Position numbers and translations under genes: made by a program. Under the pieces are notes generated by a model. It saw only the letters and a list, made by a program, of their open reading frames with translations, ran no database searches and was not told where the DNA came from. Source: Bacillota bacterium (GTDB lineage: Bacteria > Bacillota > Bacilli > Alicyclobacillales > SLC66). From it: 62,788 nt of DNA. The stretch lies in NCBI GenBank assembly GCA_026627345.1, contig JAPNUP010000183.1, forward strand, positions 1-62,788. Direction: 5' to 3'. Shown here piece by piece: positions 10,276 through 19,573 of the stretch; the first letter of the stretch is position 1, and every line of letters starts with the position of its first letter.

Positions 10276-11548
10276 TTCATTGGCTCATCCGTATACACTG
10301 GAAGAAGTGCAGTCTAATGAGCGCCTGAGTATCCTCAATGGGAACTTTGCGATCATCGGCATCAGTATCGTCAGCAACTTTGCGCCGCTTTTTGTCATCG
10401 ACGCACTCCATGCGACGGCCACTGAAGTAGGGTTGCTGAACGCGCTGCCAGCATTGATGGCGATCATCGCCACGTGGTTTGGCGCTGTGTTAATGGCAAA
10501 AACGCCGAGCAAGCGGTGGTTTTGTGTACGCTCGACTTTCATCGGTCGAGTGTTCTATCTCATTGTCGCATTCCTGCCATTCGTGGTACACGGGCCGGCG
10601 CTGGCGCTCGTGGTGGTCTTGGCTATTGCACTGATGAACTTCCCCGCCTCCTTTAGCGCGCTGTCTTGGCAGTCGCTCATCGGGGACCTTATTCCAGAGA
10701 ATCGGCGTGCACAGTTTTTCGCCCGCCGCAATCGCATGACGACGATCGTGGGCATGCTGGCAACACTAATTCCAGGCCTTATCTTGCAGGCTTATCCAGT
10801 CACTGATGTACATCCTTATCAAGTCTTTTTCGTGTTGTCGTTTTTCATGTCCCTACTTGAGGTGTACTATCTCTATCACCACAATGAACACGCGGAGCAG
10901 ACGCCGGACCTCGCGTCGATGACCATTCTTACGCCGCGGCGATTCGTACAATGTCTTCGCCGTCGCTCGTACTTGGTGTACCTCGTTGGCATCTTCGTGT
11001 TTAACCTAGGTTGGCAGATGGCGTGGCCGCTATTTAACATTTATCAAATCGACTACGCCGGAGCCACGGCCATCTGGGTGAGCGCCTTTACGGTCGCCAA
11101 TCAGGTGTCGCAGATTCTGACTTACAGTTATTGGGGACGCTTGTCTGAGCGCTTCGGCAACACATTCATGCTGTCGGTGGCCTGTTTTGGCATGGCGCTC
11201 ACGCCGGTTCTCATGATCGTCTCCAAAGATTTAGTCTACCTTGTGGTGATGAATCTTGCGACTGGGACGTTTGTCGCGGGGATTTCGTTGCTGCAGTTCA
11301 ACCACCTGCTTGAGGTCGTGCCGGGTCGTGAACGTACCACTTACATTGCACATTTCAACATTATGCTCGGCGCAGTAGGATTTGTATCGCCAGAAGTCGG
11401 CGTGCTACTCCTACATCTCCTGCATATGAATGCGGCCATGATCGCATCGACGTTTGTGCGGCTTCTGGGTACTCTGTATTTCCTGTGGTTTGCCCTGCGT
11501 TCAATAAAAGCGCAAAGGCGCTTTGCAGCACTGGACGGCGACGAGTAG
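10268..11548 (+). CDS. MFS transporter of unknown substrate
   Basis: A hydrophobic 426-residue protein with about twelve membrane segments and the general layout of the major facilitator superfamily. The first helix (ILNGNFAIIGISIVSNFAP) starts near residue 24, and two six-helix halves flank a polar loop near residue 210. The substrate cannot be read from the sequence. The ATG at 10268 overlaps pyrE by 8 nt, so it is probably made from the pyr transcript. Transport of a pyrimidine or related metabolite is possible but is inference from position only. An earlier GTG at 10247 is less likely. Confidence 0.8.
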   Translation: MPDSLAHPYTLEEVQSNERLSILNGNFAIIGISIVSNFAPLFVIDALHATATEVGLLNALPALMAIIATWFGAVLMAKTPSKRWFCVRSTFIGRVFYLIVAFLPFVVHGPALALVVVLAIALMNFPASFSALSWQSLIGDLIPENRRAQFFARRNRMTTIVGMLATLIPGLILQAYPVTDVHPYQVFFVLSFFMSLLEVYYLYHHNEHAEQTPDLASMTILTPRRFVQCLRRRSYLVYLVGIFVFNLGWQMAWPLFNIYQIDYAGATAIWVSAFTVANQVSQILTYSYWGRLSERFGNTFMLSVACFGMALTPVLMIVSKDLVYLVVMNLATGTFVAGISLLQFNHLLEVVPGRERTTYIAHFNIMLGAVGFVSPEVGVLLLHLLHMNAAMIASTFVRLLGTLYFLWFALRSIKAQRRFAALDGDE

Positions 11549-11560
11549 GCTTCGATAATT

Positions 11561-11595
11561 CCTCCCTCCTGCGGGCACGCTACGCAGGAGGGAGG
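11561..11595 (+). promoter_or_regulatory. Hairpin enclosing the ribosome binding site of the DUF2254-like gene
   Basis: A perfect 13-bp inverted repeat (11561-11573 with 11583-11595) encloses a 9-nt loop. The 3' arm contains GGAGGGAGG, which is the only Shine-Dalgarno candidate for the next gene. No T-run follows, so it is a poor terminator. In RNA the arm would hide the ribosome site. Regulation by unfolding is inference. Confidence 0.6.
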
Positions 11596-11605
11596 TGTGT
11601 GTCGG

Positions 11606-13123
11606 GTGTTTGGCAAATGGACAGCACACGCGGTCGGATCACTCCTGATCATCGGACTCGTGTTCACACTTTCTCCGCGTGTTTTTGCCGGTGATACGGA
11701 TACGGCGCGCAATTACCTCAGTACCATCGTCTCTTGTTTGTCCACTATATTCGCCCTATGCATCTCCATCACCCTGGTGGCGATCCAATTGACAGCGAGT
11801 CGCTATACACATCGCGTACTCGATTTGTTTATCAAACTGCCGTTCAATGTTTCGCTGACGCTGTTTTATTTCGTGACGATCATTCAAAGCCTATTTTTAC
11901 TCTCGCGCATCACCGAGCCTATTCATGTCACCTTGCCTTCGTATCTACAACCGCAAATGAATGCCGACATGGTGCTGGTCGTCATGTGCTTCGTGATTCT
12001 GGTGGCGTATATGTACGCGGTTATGCGTATGCTCAAACCAGAGCAAATCGTCGCTGCAATTGAACGGGAATTTCGCATTGGCATTATCCGGCATAAAGAG
12101 CGAGACGCCTTGTTGCGCGTTGAGCAAATCTGTGATATCGCGAAACGGGCGGCCGGCGACATGGATTCTACTACAGGGATGATTGCGGTATCGGCCTTGC
12201 AAAAGATGGCGTCTACAGGCACCCGCGAAACCCGTGCAAGTGTGACACGGCAATACATAGAGATCGGCGGCATTGCCGCCAAGGAACGAGAAGCGGGGAT
12301 GCTAAGCGCTGTGCTGCATAGTCTGACGGCGATCGGGCAAGCCGCTCTCGCGGAGCGGCGCCTCGATGACGCAAGAGACGTGATCCGCGCTTTTGAACGC
12401 ATCGTGCGATCGGGACTCATCGGTCAGCAACTGTTTCACTTCATCGAAGAAGCGGTTTCCGCCATCTACGACTTGGCAGGCAAGGCGATCGCCTTGTCTG
12501 GAGAAGGTGTGAAAGAGCGGGTACGCGCTGAATCATTTGCAGAGGACGCCTTTGGCTCCGTGAGGAAAATTGGCGAAGAGGTGCTGGCGCGCGAAAGTGA
12601 GGGAGCGTCCTATGTGGCCCGTACCCTTCTTGCCGTCAATTTTGGACGCCTCCTATCACAGATAGCGAGTCTGGCGGCACAAGAGGCCGCCATCACAGAA
12701 GCTTGCTGGCGGCTGTTATGCGGGTATCTGAGTCTGGCGCGAACGCTGCTCGTCAAGGCTGAATTGCGGGATTTGACAGCGATTACCTCGTGGCTGCGTG
12801 AGGAACTGCCTCCGGCAGATGACCCCAGTGCCGGTAACGATGCTCCAACTTCACCCACGGCAGTCTTGTACACGCCATGTTTGCTGGCCGCAATCGCGAC
12901 TTTTGTGCAACGGAAAGACGCTATGCAACTGATTGTGCACGCAGTGGCAGGCCGTCGTTCGTGGCCGCTTGAGCTTTTTTCCGGGATCGAACAGCGGCGC
13001 GTCTTGATCCGCGTGCTATTTGACTATCGAGACCCGGCGCCCTTTGTCGCTACGGCAAAAGAAGAATGGGATTCCTACCGCAGGCAGCGAGAGACGTGCT
13101 CACGACCGGTCTTCTCTAAATGA
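11606..13123 (+). CDS. DUF2254-like membrane protein
   Basis: The function is not known. The N-terminal third holds about four hydrophobic segments, including a signal-like stretch (residues 10-28) and LSTIFALCISITLVAIQLTA. The following QLTASRYTHRVLDLF resembles the conserved region of DUF2254 predicted membrane proteins. The remaining 350 residues are soluble and helix-rich with no recognised catalytic motif. Starts are GTG 11597 or GTG 11606; GGAGG at 11591-11595 fits only the latter, giving 505 residues. The 3' end overlaps the convergent esterase gene by 24 nt. Confidence 0.7.
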   Translation: MFGKWTAHAVGSLLIIGLVFTLSPRVFAGDTDTARNYLSTIVSCLSTIFALCISITLVAIQLTASRYTHRVLDLFIKLPFNVSLTLFYFVTIIQSLFLLSRITEPIHVTLPSYLQPQMNADMVLVVMCFVILVAYMYAVMRMLKPEQIVAAIEREFRIGIIRHKERDALLRVEQICDIAKRAAGDMDSTTGMIAVSALQKMASTGTRETRASVTRQYIEIGGIAAKEREAGMLSAVLHSLTAIGQAALAERRLDDARDVIRAFERIVRSGLIGQQLFHFIEEAVSAIYDLAGKAIALSGEGVKERVRAESFAEDAFGSVRKIGEEVLARESEGASYVARTLLAVNFGRLLSQIASLAAQEAAITEACWRLLCGYLSLARTLLVKAELRDLTAITSWLREELPPADDPSAGNDAPTSPTAVLYTPCLLAAIATFVQRKDAMQLIVHAVAGRRSWPLELFSGIEQRRVLIRVLFDYRDPAPFVATAKEEWDSYRRQRETCSRPVFSK

Positions 13124-13840
13124 CAACGATTTAGAAAATGCTGTGAGAAGCGCTGGCAGGTCTCCTTGCCAGGCATCCCATCCGTGCCCCCCTGGTCGGA
13201 TGATCTGTTCTACCTGTGCGCCTGCTCGACTGAGTGCGTCTGTACACGCCTGGGCTTCACTGATAAAGTCACGAGCGTCTGTTGATGGTCCTTCGTTTTC
13301 ACCTACGATCACATGCGCATCAAGCCCTGTCAAAAAATCTGGGGGAGCGTCCGACAGGCGGGTGCATAGTTCGCCACGAAACGCAGGTGATTGCCCGTAG
13401 AAGTGTCCGAAGCGCCGCGGATAGTGGACGATCATAGACAACGCCATCGCAGCGCCGAGAGAAGACCCTCCGATCGCTCGCGCACCGCGTATCGGCATCA
13501 GCGTGAAACGCTGCTCCATCGTGCGTAACAAGGGCCCTGCAACAGCGTGAAGGAGCGCTGTGTGGCGAGTCCTCGCGCCCGTGTCTGATGATAAACCGTA
13601 CGTTTGCGTTCGCTGTGCCGCGTCAACCGGAAGCAACGCGATGAGAAAAGGCAGACGACCCCCGAAGTGGTCGGAGATCACGCGCGAGAGTCGCCCTTGT
13701 CGCCAGTAGTCGAGTCCATCAAAAAGCAGGAGCAAACCGTATTTGTATAGTGCAGAATAATCGTTTGGAATAAACACGAGCGCCTCTTCTTCACGCCCTG
13801 CCACTGGGTACAGCACGGTTTCCATCTGTCCATTTTTCAT
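13100..13840 (-). CDS. Esterase D-type alpha/beta hydrolase
   Basis: A 246-residue protein of the putative-esterase family (Enterochelin esterase/EstD type). The nucleophile elbow GGSSLGAAMAL lies near residue 125, a Glu/Asp-rich GENEG segment near residue 188 may hold the acid, and GGHGWDAW near residue 219 supplies the histidine. There is no signal peptide, so it is probably cytoplasmic; the substrate is unknown. The ATG has a GGAGGAAG ribosome site and overlaps the rqcH stop by 4 nt, so it is the last gene of an SDR-rqcH-esterase operon. Confidence 0.82.
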   Translation of the reverse strand: MKNGQMETVLYPVAGREEEALVFIPNDYSALYKYGLLLLFDGLDYWRQGRLSRVISDHFGGRLPFLIALLPVDAAQRTQTYGLSSDTGARTRHTALLHAVAGPLLRTMEQRFTLMPIRGARAIGGSSLGAAMALSMIVHYPRRFGHFYGQSPAFRGELCTRLSDAPPDFLTGLDAHVIVGENEGPSTDARDFISEAQACTDALSRAGAQVEQIIRPGGHGWDAWQGDLPALLTAFSKSLSFREDRS

Positions 13841-15672
13841 CGCGCTTCCTCCTGTGCCGTGTCCATAAGCCGTCTTGGTGATTTTCCGAGTGTCGTCAAC
13901 AGGGCTTCGATACGCGTCTTATCCATCGTGACGACGATTGTCTCTTGTCCTTCAAATAGCGTGAAGCCGGGTCGCGCGCGATTGGGCCGCCAAAGCTGGC
14001 GGACAGGGACGACATCCACCTCTACTTTGGAAGAATCTCGCAGTTGGCTGAAGTGTGCTGCCAAGAGTGCCGCGTCGTAAATCGCCGCCGCTGTCGGATT
14101 GGCGACCGGCAGGATGACATGAGAGCCTGGCGCGTTTTTGACGTGCAGCCACAGATCGCTCTTTTTGGCTGTTTTGAAAGTGATCAGATCGTTCTCGCGG
14201 TTATTGCGGCCAACCCAAATCGGGGTATCGTCTGTCGCGCAGTAGACGGGAAAGGTAGGCTTCTCACGAGTCGGGCCGGTTTTGTCGGGGGCTTTGCTCC
14301 CACCGCGTTTCCCCGGCTTGCCAGGCCCCGATTCTTTGCGCGGCTTTACTTTTTCTGTGGGCAAAAAGCCCGCTTCCCGCAACTCTGCCTCGATCGCCGG
14401 GATCTCATCGACTCTGCAGTGCTCAAGTTCGTGCAAGACAGACTCTAGATACCGGGCATCTTCGGATGCAAGACTCAACTGCTCGGCGGTGATCGCCAGA
14501 CCTTTTTTATATTTTGCGTACCGTTTGAAATAGGCATTGGCATTGTCTAGCGGCGTTTTGGCCGGGTCTAATTCAATGGTTAGCGGCTGTTCACCATCAT
14601 AAAAATTTGCCAAGGTGACAGTTGACGCGCCGCGAGGCACTTCATGCAGGTAGGCTGTGAGCAGTTCACCTGCTACCCGCCATGCTTCTGCATCATTGCC
14701 TGCCGCGAGCAGATCGCTAAATTTTTGCGCGCGGGCAACCGCCTTGTCGCGTTCCTGGCGGACCAATCGCAAGTAGTTCGCCGTTTTGGCGCGCGCAATG
14801 TCACTCATGGCGCGCGCGGAGTAAAACTGGTCGACGCATTCATTGACCGATTCGCACAAGAGAAGTTCGCCTGTGACATGGCGAGGAACAAATACGTAAA
14901 AGGCGAACATATGGCCGAGCTTGTCGCGCAAGATGACAGGTTGTTGATGATCGAGTGCGGCTTGTAGGAGGTCCGCGAAGATGCGCCACTCGCCAAGCGC
15001 GTCGACGTGTGTGAGCAAATCACGGTGATAAAGGACTTCCTTGCCGAAAAAAGGGCTAATACCCATGTAATGTTCAGCCAGAAACTTGTGAATCGGCGTG
15101 TGTGGATCGACTGTCCGCTTTTCCAGAAACCCTTTTTCGGTTTCGTACAGCGGGTCTGCTTTTGAAATATGCGGCGGGTATTCATAAGGACGCCCCGGGA
15201 GCACTTCACGGTGGCGGTTCGCCGCTTTCGACATATGTGTGGTCGCGTCGATGATCGTGCCATCCGGGCGATCGAGCAATAGGATGTTGCTGTGCCGCCC
15301 CATCACTTCAATGACCAGACGGCGAACGGCGCGCTCACCGAGTTCGTCATATGTCTCTATATCGATAAAGACGATGCGTTCGCGCTTGAACTGTGAAACG
15401 CGTTGCACGCGGCCCCCTTCCAGATGCTTGCGAAGTAGCATGCAAAACATCGGCGGATTAGCTGGCGACTGCGCGACAAACTGCGTGGTCAAATGCATGC
15501 GTGGATAGGACTTGTTGGAAGACAATAGGAGGCGCTTGTTGGCGCGGTCGGCGCGGATGATCAGTACGACATCGTCGTTGCTATACTGCTGAATCTTATC
15601 GATGCGGCCGCCCGCCAGTTCCTTGTCCAGTTCGTTTGTCAATCCACTGAGTAAGAGCCCGTCATACGCCAT
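13837..15672 (-). CDS. rqcH: Rqc2/RqcH-type ribosome quality control protein (NFACT family)
   Basis: RqcH binds stalled 50S subunits carrying peptidyl-tRNA and recruits tRNA-Ala to add C-terminal alanine tails that mark the chain for degradation. The 611-residue protein begins MAYDGLLLSGLTNEL, has VIEVMGRHSNILLLD near residue 125 (NFACT-N), a central coiled coil (about 285-440), a Lys/Gly-rich linker, and the NFACT-R segment SDLWLHVKNAPGSHVIL near residue 505. B. subtilis yloA occupies the same place beside the P-ATPase and yicC. Its start overlaps the upstream SDR gene by 11 nt. Confidence 0.92.
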   Translation of the reverse strand: MAYDGLLLSGLTNELDKELAGGRIDKIQQYSNDDVVLIIRADRANKRLLLSSNKSYPRMHLTTQFVAQSPANPPMFCMLLRKHLEGGRVQRVSQFKRERIVFIDIETYDELGERAVRRLVIEVMGRHSNILLLDRPDGTIIDATTHMSKAANRHREVLPGRPYEYPPHISKADPLYETEKGFLEKRTVDPHTPIHKFLAEHYMGISPFFGKEVLYHRDLLTHVDALGEWRIFADLLQAALDHQQPVILRDKLGHMFAFYVFVPRHVTGELLLCESVNECVDQFYSARAMSDIARAKTANYLRLVRQERDKAVARAQKFSDLLAAGNDAEAWRVAGELLTAYLHEVPRGASTVTLANFYDGEQPLTIELDPAKTPLDNANAYFKRYAKYKKGLAITAEQLSLASEDARYLESVLHELEHCRVDEIPAIEAELREAGFLPTEKVKPRKESGPGKPGKRGGSKAPDKTGPTREKPTFPVYCATDDTPIWVGRNNRENDLITFKTAKKSDLWLHVKNAPGSHVILPVANPTAAAIYDAALLAAHFSQLRDSSKVEVDVVPVRQLWRPNRARPGFTLFEGQETIVVTMDKTRIEALLTTLGKSPRRLMDTAQEEAR

Positions 15673-16609
15673 CTTCTGTCGCCTCCTTCAAATGATCAAT
15701 GGTAAATTCAGCTTGGGTGTGACCAGCCTGTACAGTGTACAAGGACCGCTGATTGTGGCGATCGACGCGTTTGATCACGTGCCCAACCGTTCCCCAGGGC
15801 AAAATATGAACGCGCGCACCTTCGTTTAGGGTGATCTTGTCGATCACCTCTTGTTTGCCGTGATCGAAGTGATGAACGACATCGACAAACCCGCTGACAG
15901 CGAGCATGTTGCCACTGACGTATTGTGCAGCAGGCGACACCAAAAAACCGACCAGCGCTGCCAGGTCGCCACCCACCAGAGCCCGAAGTGGCATCCACGG
16001 TCCGTCATGTGGTAGGTCCTTTTCCTTGTTTCCCCCGCGGATGTCACCTGGACAAATCATGTTGGCGGTGATGCCGTTTTCGCGTTCTTCTTGCGCCACC
16101 GTGCGTGTCAGTGAAGCCAGTCCGGTCTTAGCAGCAGCGTAGGCGGAGCGATAGACCCAGCCAGGTGCATCTTCCACGTGTTCAAAGCCGACCGTGATAA
16201 TGCGACCGAAGCCTTGGGGGCGCATGAGTGGAATCGCTCGACGCAAAAGCAAGAACGCTGAAGTCAAATTTCCGGCGATCATTTCATTCCAATTTTCATC
16301 GCTGTACTCGGTTAGACGCTTGCGCTCGAAAAGATAGGGGCCTGCGCTGTGTACGAGGACATCGAGCCGACCGTATGTAGCGGTGATCTGCGACATCATG
16401 TGCTCTATATCGGCAGCGCTTGTCATATCCGCACCTATGGCACTGGTGCGAACGCCATACTGTTGCGTGAGGACGTCGCACAGACGCTGACACGCCTCCT
16501 TGGAGTGTCGGTAGTTCAGCACAAGGGAATATCCGGCGCGCGCCAATTCGTTTGCGAACGTCACCGCCAGCCCGGTGGCGCTGCCTGTAATAAGTGCGAT
16601 CTTTTCCAC
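15662..16609 (-). CDS. SDR-fold protein with extra C-terminal domain
   Basis: Residues 1-240 form a short-chain dehydrogenase/reductase with a Rossmann motif TGSATGLA at the N-terminus and the Tyr-Lys pair in SAYAAAKTG. The serine expected 13 residues before the catalytic Tyr is a histidine (GFEHVEDAP), so classic catalysis is doubtful. Residues 245-315 add a beta-rich domain (GARVHILPWGTVGHVIKRV) resembling an SH3/KOW-like fold, not usual in SDRs. The start is GTG 16609 after GGGAGGA. It is the first gene of the operon with rqcH and the esterase. Substrate unknown. Confidence 0.8.
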   Translation of the reverse strand: MEKIALITGSATGLAVTFANELARAGYSLVLNYRHSKEACQRLCDVLTQQYGVRTSAIGADMTSAADIEHMMSQITATYGRLDVLVHSAGPYLFERKRLTEYSDENWNEMIAGNLTSAFLLLRRAIPLMRPQGFGRIITVGFEHVEDAPGWVYRSAYAAAKTGLASLTRTVAQEERENGITANMICPGDIRGGNKEKDLPHDGPWMPLRALVGGDLAALVGFLVSPAAQYVSGNMLAVSGFVDVVHHFDHGKQEVIDKITLNEGARVHILPWGTVGHVIKRVDRHNQRSLYTVQAGHTQAEFTIDHLKEATEDGV

Positions 16610-16705
16610 GTATGTCCTCCCTCACAAAGCCTCCGACACGCCCCACTTCATAGAGGTCACGGATCGCCACGTCTTTAGTGCGCGAAGCCTCGCATATGTA
16701 CTGCC

Positions 16706-16714
16706 AGTATACCA
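16706..16714 (-). promoter_or_regulatory. Extended -10 promoter for the SDR-rqcH-esterase operon
   Basis: On the minus strand TGGTATACT forms an extended -10 element (TGn then TATACT) about 97 nt upstream of the SDR start. No good -35 hexamer is visible, as is common for extended -10 promoters. The rest of the 16610-16823 divergent spacer holds no gene that I can see. Confidence 0.4.
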
Positions 16715-16823
16715 GAGCACTCGCCAAAACGGTGGTAGTCGTATCGGGCGGCATGTCCGCATACGCTGTACAAGATGTCCCTACACACACTGCTACTTCA
16801 GGGCGCAAGGACGGTGTTCAGGT

Positions 16824-19505
16824 TTGGCTGATCAAGAGAACTGGCATGCACTGACAAGTAACGAGGTTTTTGCAATCCTTGAAGCGGGGCCCGAAGGGCT
16901 CGATACGGTGACGGCGACAGAGCGTCTCCAGGTCTACGGGCCGAATCAACTCAAAGAGAAGCGTCGCGTGTCTACGATTACCGTATTTTTTGACCAGTTT
17001 AGAAATTTCATGGTTATTGTGCTGCTCATCGCGACCTTGATTTCAGGTTTGCTAGGGGAGTTCACGGATGCGATCACGATTATCATCATCATTATCGCTA
17101 ATGCGGTTCTCGGCTTTTTTCAACAACTGCGTGCAGAAAAGTCGCTCGCGTCGTTGCGTGAACTGACTGCACCTTTAGCGCGAGTCGTGCGTGACAAAAA
17201 GGTGGCGGAGATTAAAGCCCGCGATCTGACGCCAGGCGATCTCGTGCTGCTCGAAGCCGGCGATCGGGTTCCGGCGGATATCCGCTTGCTGCAGGCGCAG
17301 TCTCTGGAAGTGGAGGAATCTTCGCTCACGGGTGAATCTGTGCCAGTTGAGAAAAATGCGGCGCCTGTTGCCCAAGTGGACGCCTCACTAGGGGATCGTC
17401 GGTCGATGGTCTACCTCGGGACCATGGTGTCGCGCGGCACGGCTCGCGGCATCGTGGTTGCGACTGGTATGCATACGGAAATGGGCAAGATTGCTGACCT
17501 GATTATGACCAGCGAAGAGACGGCCACTCCGCTCGAGCGAAAACTCGATCAACTAGGGCAGGTTCTGGTCTACGTCTCGATTGCGATCACCGTAGTGGTT
17601 GCGATCGCAGGCATCTTGCACGGGCACGATGTGTACGAGATGTTTCTCGCAGGTGTGTCCCTTGCCGTAGCGGCCATCCCTGAAGGACTTCCGGCTATTG
17701 TCACCATCGCTCTTGCGCTAGGCGTACAGCGAATGATCAAACGCAAGGCCATTGTGCGCAGATTGCCATCTGTTGAAACACTGGGTTGTGCCACTGTCAT
17801 CTGCTCTGACAAGACAGGTACTCTGACGCAGAATCAAATGACCGTCAAGGAGATCTTTGTGGACGGTCGCCGGTTGTTAGTCGAAGGGGACGGTTACGAC
17901 GGAGTCGGCCGCGTACTCGATGGCAAGCGTCCACTGACAAGCGCGGACACCAGTTTGAAGCGGTTAGCGCAAATTGGCCTGTTGTGCAACAACGCGAGTC
18001 TAGTCACGGACTCTGGCCGTGTGGTTGCGCTAGGAGATCCGACGGAAGCCGCTTTGCTTGCGCTGGCGCAAAAGCTTGAGCTCGCCCCACAAGGCAAGCG
18101 GGTTGGCGAAGCTCCTTTTGACGCGGAAAGAAAAAGAATGTCGGTCATTCAAGAGATCGATGGCCGCTATGAAATGCTGGTGAAAGGTGCGCCCGATCTA
18201 CTGCTTGCCCAGTGCACGCAGATTTTGCAGGGAGGACGCGAGGTGGCGCTGACAGAAACCTTGCGCCAGCAGCTACGCGCGCGGTTAGATGAGATGGCAG
18301 GGCGGGCTTTGCGCACACTCGCGTTTGCAGTACGCAGTGTTCAGACTGCGGTGGCAGACCCGCAAACACTAGAGCAGAATCTGACGTTCGTGGGCATGGT
18401 CGGCATTATGGATCCGCCACGTAAGGAAGTGGCGCAAGCGATCGCGACTTGCAAAGGGGCAGGCATACGCACGGTGATGATCACAGGCGACCACCGGATG
18501 ACAGCCGAAGCGATCGCGCGTGAACTCGGTATTTTGCCGAAGCATGGGCAGGTGCTGACAGGGCAGGAATTGGACCGGCTCAGCGATCGTGAATTGGCGG
18601 ATCGCGTAGATGATATCTACGTCTTCGCCCGGGTTTCGCCCTTTCATAAAATGCGGATCGTGCGTGCACTTCAAGCCAATGGCCATGTGGTGGCGATGAC
18701 AGGTGACGGCGTCAATGATGCGCCAGCCATCAAAGCGTCGGATATCGGCATCGCGATGGGGAGAACCGGAACGGATGTGGCCAAGGACGCATCATCCTTA
18801 ATCCTCGCTGACGATAACTTCGCCACGATCGTAGCGGCCATTGAAGAAGGCCGCAGTATCTATGACAATATCCGCAAGTTCATTCGTTACTTGCTTACTT
18901 CAAACGTCGGCGAGATCATCACGATGTTTGCCGCGATGGTCATGGGGTTGCCATTGCCCCTGATCCCGATTCAAATCTTATGGGTGAATCTCGTGACGGA
19001 CGGACTTCCCGCTATCGCACTGGGCGTCGACTCAGCCGAAGAAGATACGATGGAACGCCCGCCACGAAGTGTACGTGAAGGCATCTTTGCACGCGGACTT
19101 GGCCGTAAAATTATCATTCGCGGGTTTTTGATTGGGCTCATGACACTCGCTGTTTTCGCAGGCGCCTTAACATTCGGGCACGTGGCGTTGCCAGAGGCGC
19201 AGACGATGGCGTTTGCTACCCTTGTCATGGCACAGCTCATTCATGTATTCGACTGCCGCTCTGTGCAGTATGGCGTGCTGAGCAGAGGTATTCTAGGGAA
19301 TCTCTGGCTGGTTGGCGCAGTCGCAAGTTCTTTGCTACTGCTGTTGATCGTCATCTACATTCCCTCACTGCAGCCCGCTTTTCACACGCGTCCCCTGAGC
19401 TTTGTTGAGTGGCTGGTGATCCTACCGGCTGCAGCCGTGCCGACCTTTATCGCGCAGGCGCGTCGTCCGCGTAAAGGTGTATGGCGGCGGGCACTTGCGC
19501 GATGA
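16824..19505 (+). CDS. Cation-transporting P-type ATPase (Ca2+ P2A type)
   Basis: A membrane pump driven by ATP, about 893 residues. Visible landmarks are the N-terminal actuator domain, [20 protein letters not shown] in the fourth helix, the phosphorylation site [18 protein letters not shown] in the nucleotide domain, [13 protein letters not shown] in the hinge, and NLVTDGLPA in the sixth helix. The EGLP and N-x-x-T-D residues favour a calcium-type pump like B. subtilis YloB, which has the same neighbours. The frame extends upstream without an ATG; TTG 16824 ([10 protein letters not shown]) fits the family N-terminus, but its ribosome site (AAGGA) is about 12 nt away, so the start is uncertain. 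Confidence 0.9.
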   Translation: MADQENWHALTSNEVFAILEAGPEGLDTVTATERLQVYGPNQLKEKRRVSTITVFFDQFRNFMVIVLLIATLISGLLGEFTDAITIIIIIIANAVLGFFQQLRAEKSLASLRELTAPLARVVRDKKVAEIKARDLTPGDLVLLEAGDRVPADIRLLQAQSLEVEESSLTGESVPVEKNAAPVAQVDASLGDRRSMVYLGTMVSRGTARGIVVATGMHTEMGKIADLIMTSEETATPLERKLDQLGQVLVYVSIAITVVVAIAGILHGHDVYEMFLAGVSLAVAAIPEGLPAIVTIALALGVQRMIKRKAIVRRLPSVETLGCATVICSDKTGTLTQNQMTVKEIFVDGRRLLVEGDGYDGVGRVLDGKRPLTSADTSLKRLAQIGLLCNNASLVTDSGRVVALGDPTEAALLALAQKLELAPQGKRVGEAPFDAERKRMSVIQEIDGRYEMLVKGAPDLLLAQCTQILQGGREVALTETLRQQLRARLDEMAGRALRTLAFAVRSVQTAVADPQTLEQNLTFVGMVGIMDPPRKEVAQAIATCKGAGIRTVMITGDHRMTAEAIARELGILPKHGQVLTGQELDRLSDRELADRVDDIYVFARVSPFHKMRIVRALQANGHVVAMTGDGVNDAPAIKASDIGIAMGRTGTDVAKDASSLILADDNFATIVAAIEEGRSIYDNIRKFIRYLLTSNVGEIITMFAAMVMGLPLPLIPIQILWVNLVTDGLPAIALGVDSAEEDTMERPPRSVREGIFARGLGRKIIIRGFLIGLMTLAVFAGALTFGHVALPEAQTMAFATLVMAQLIHVFDCRSVQYGVLSRGILGNLWLVGAVASSLLLLLIVIYIPSLQPAFHTRPLSFVEWLVILPAAAVPTFIAQARRPRKGVWRRALAR

Positions 19506-19514
19506 GCGTGCAGT

Positions 19515-19542
19515 TTGGTTTTGTGAGATCGTATGGTACAAT
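19515..19542 (+). promoter_or_regulatory. Candidate sigma-A promoter upstream of yicC
   Basis: TTGGTT and TACAAT are separated by 16 nt, just after the ATPase stop and about 30 nt before the yicC ribosome site. The -10 is good and the -35 moderate. Confidence 0.45.
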
Positions 19543-19573
19543 ATCGTAGCCAGAGTGTGCGGAGGGATGTGCG

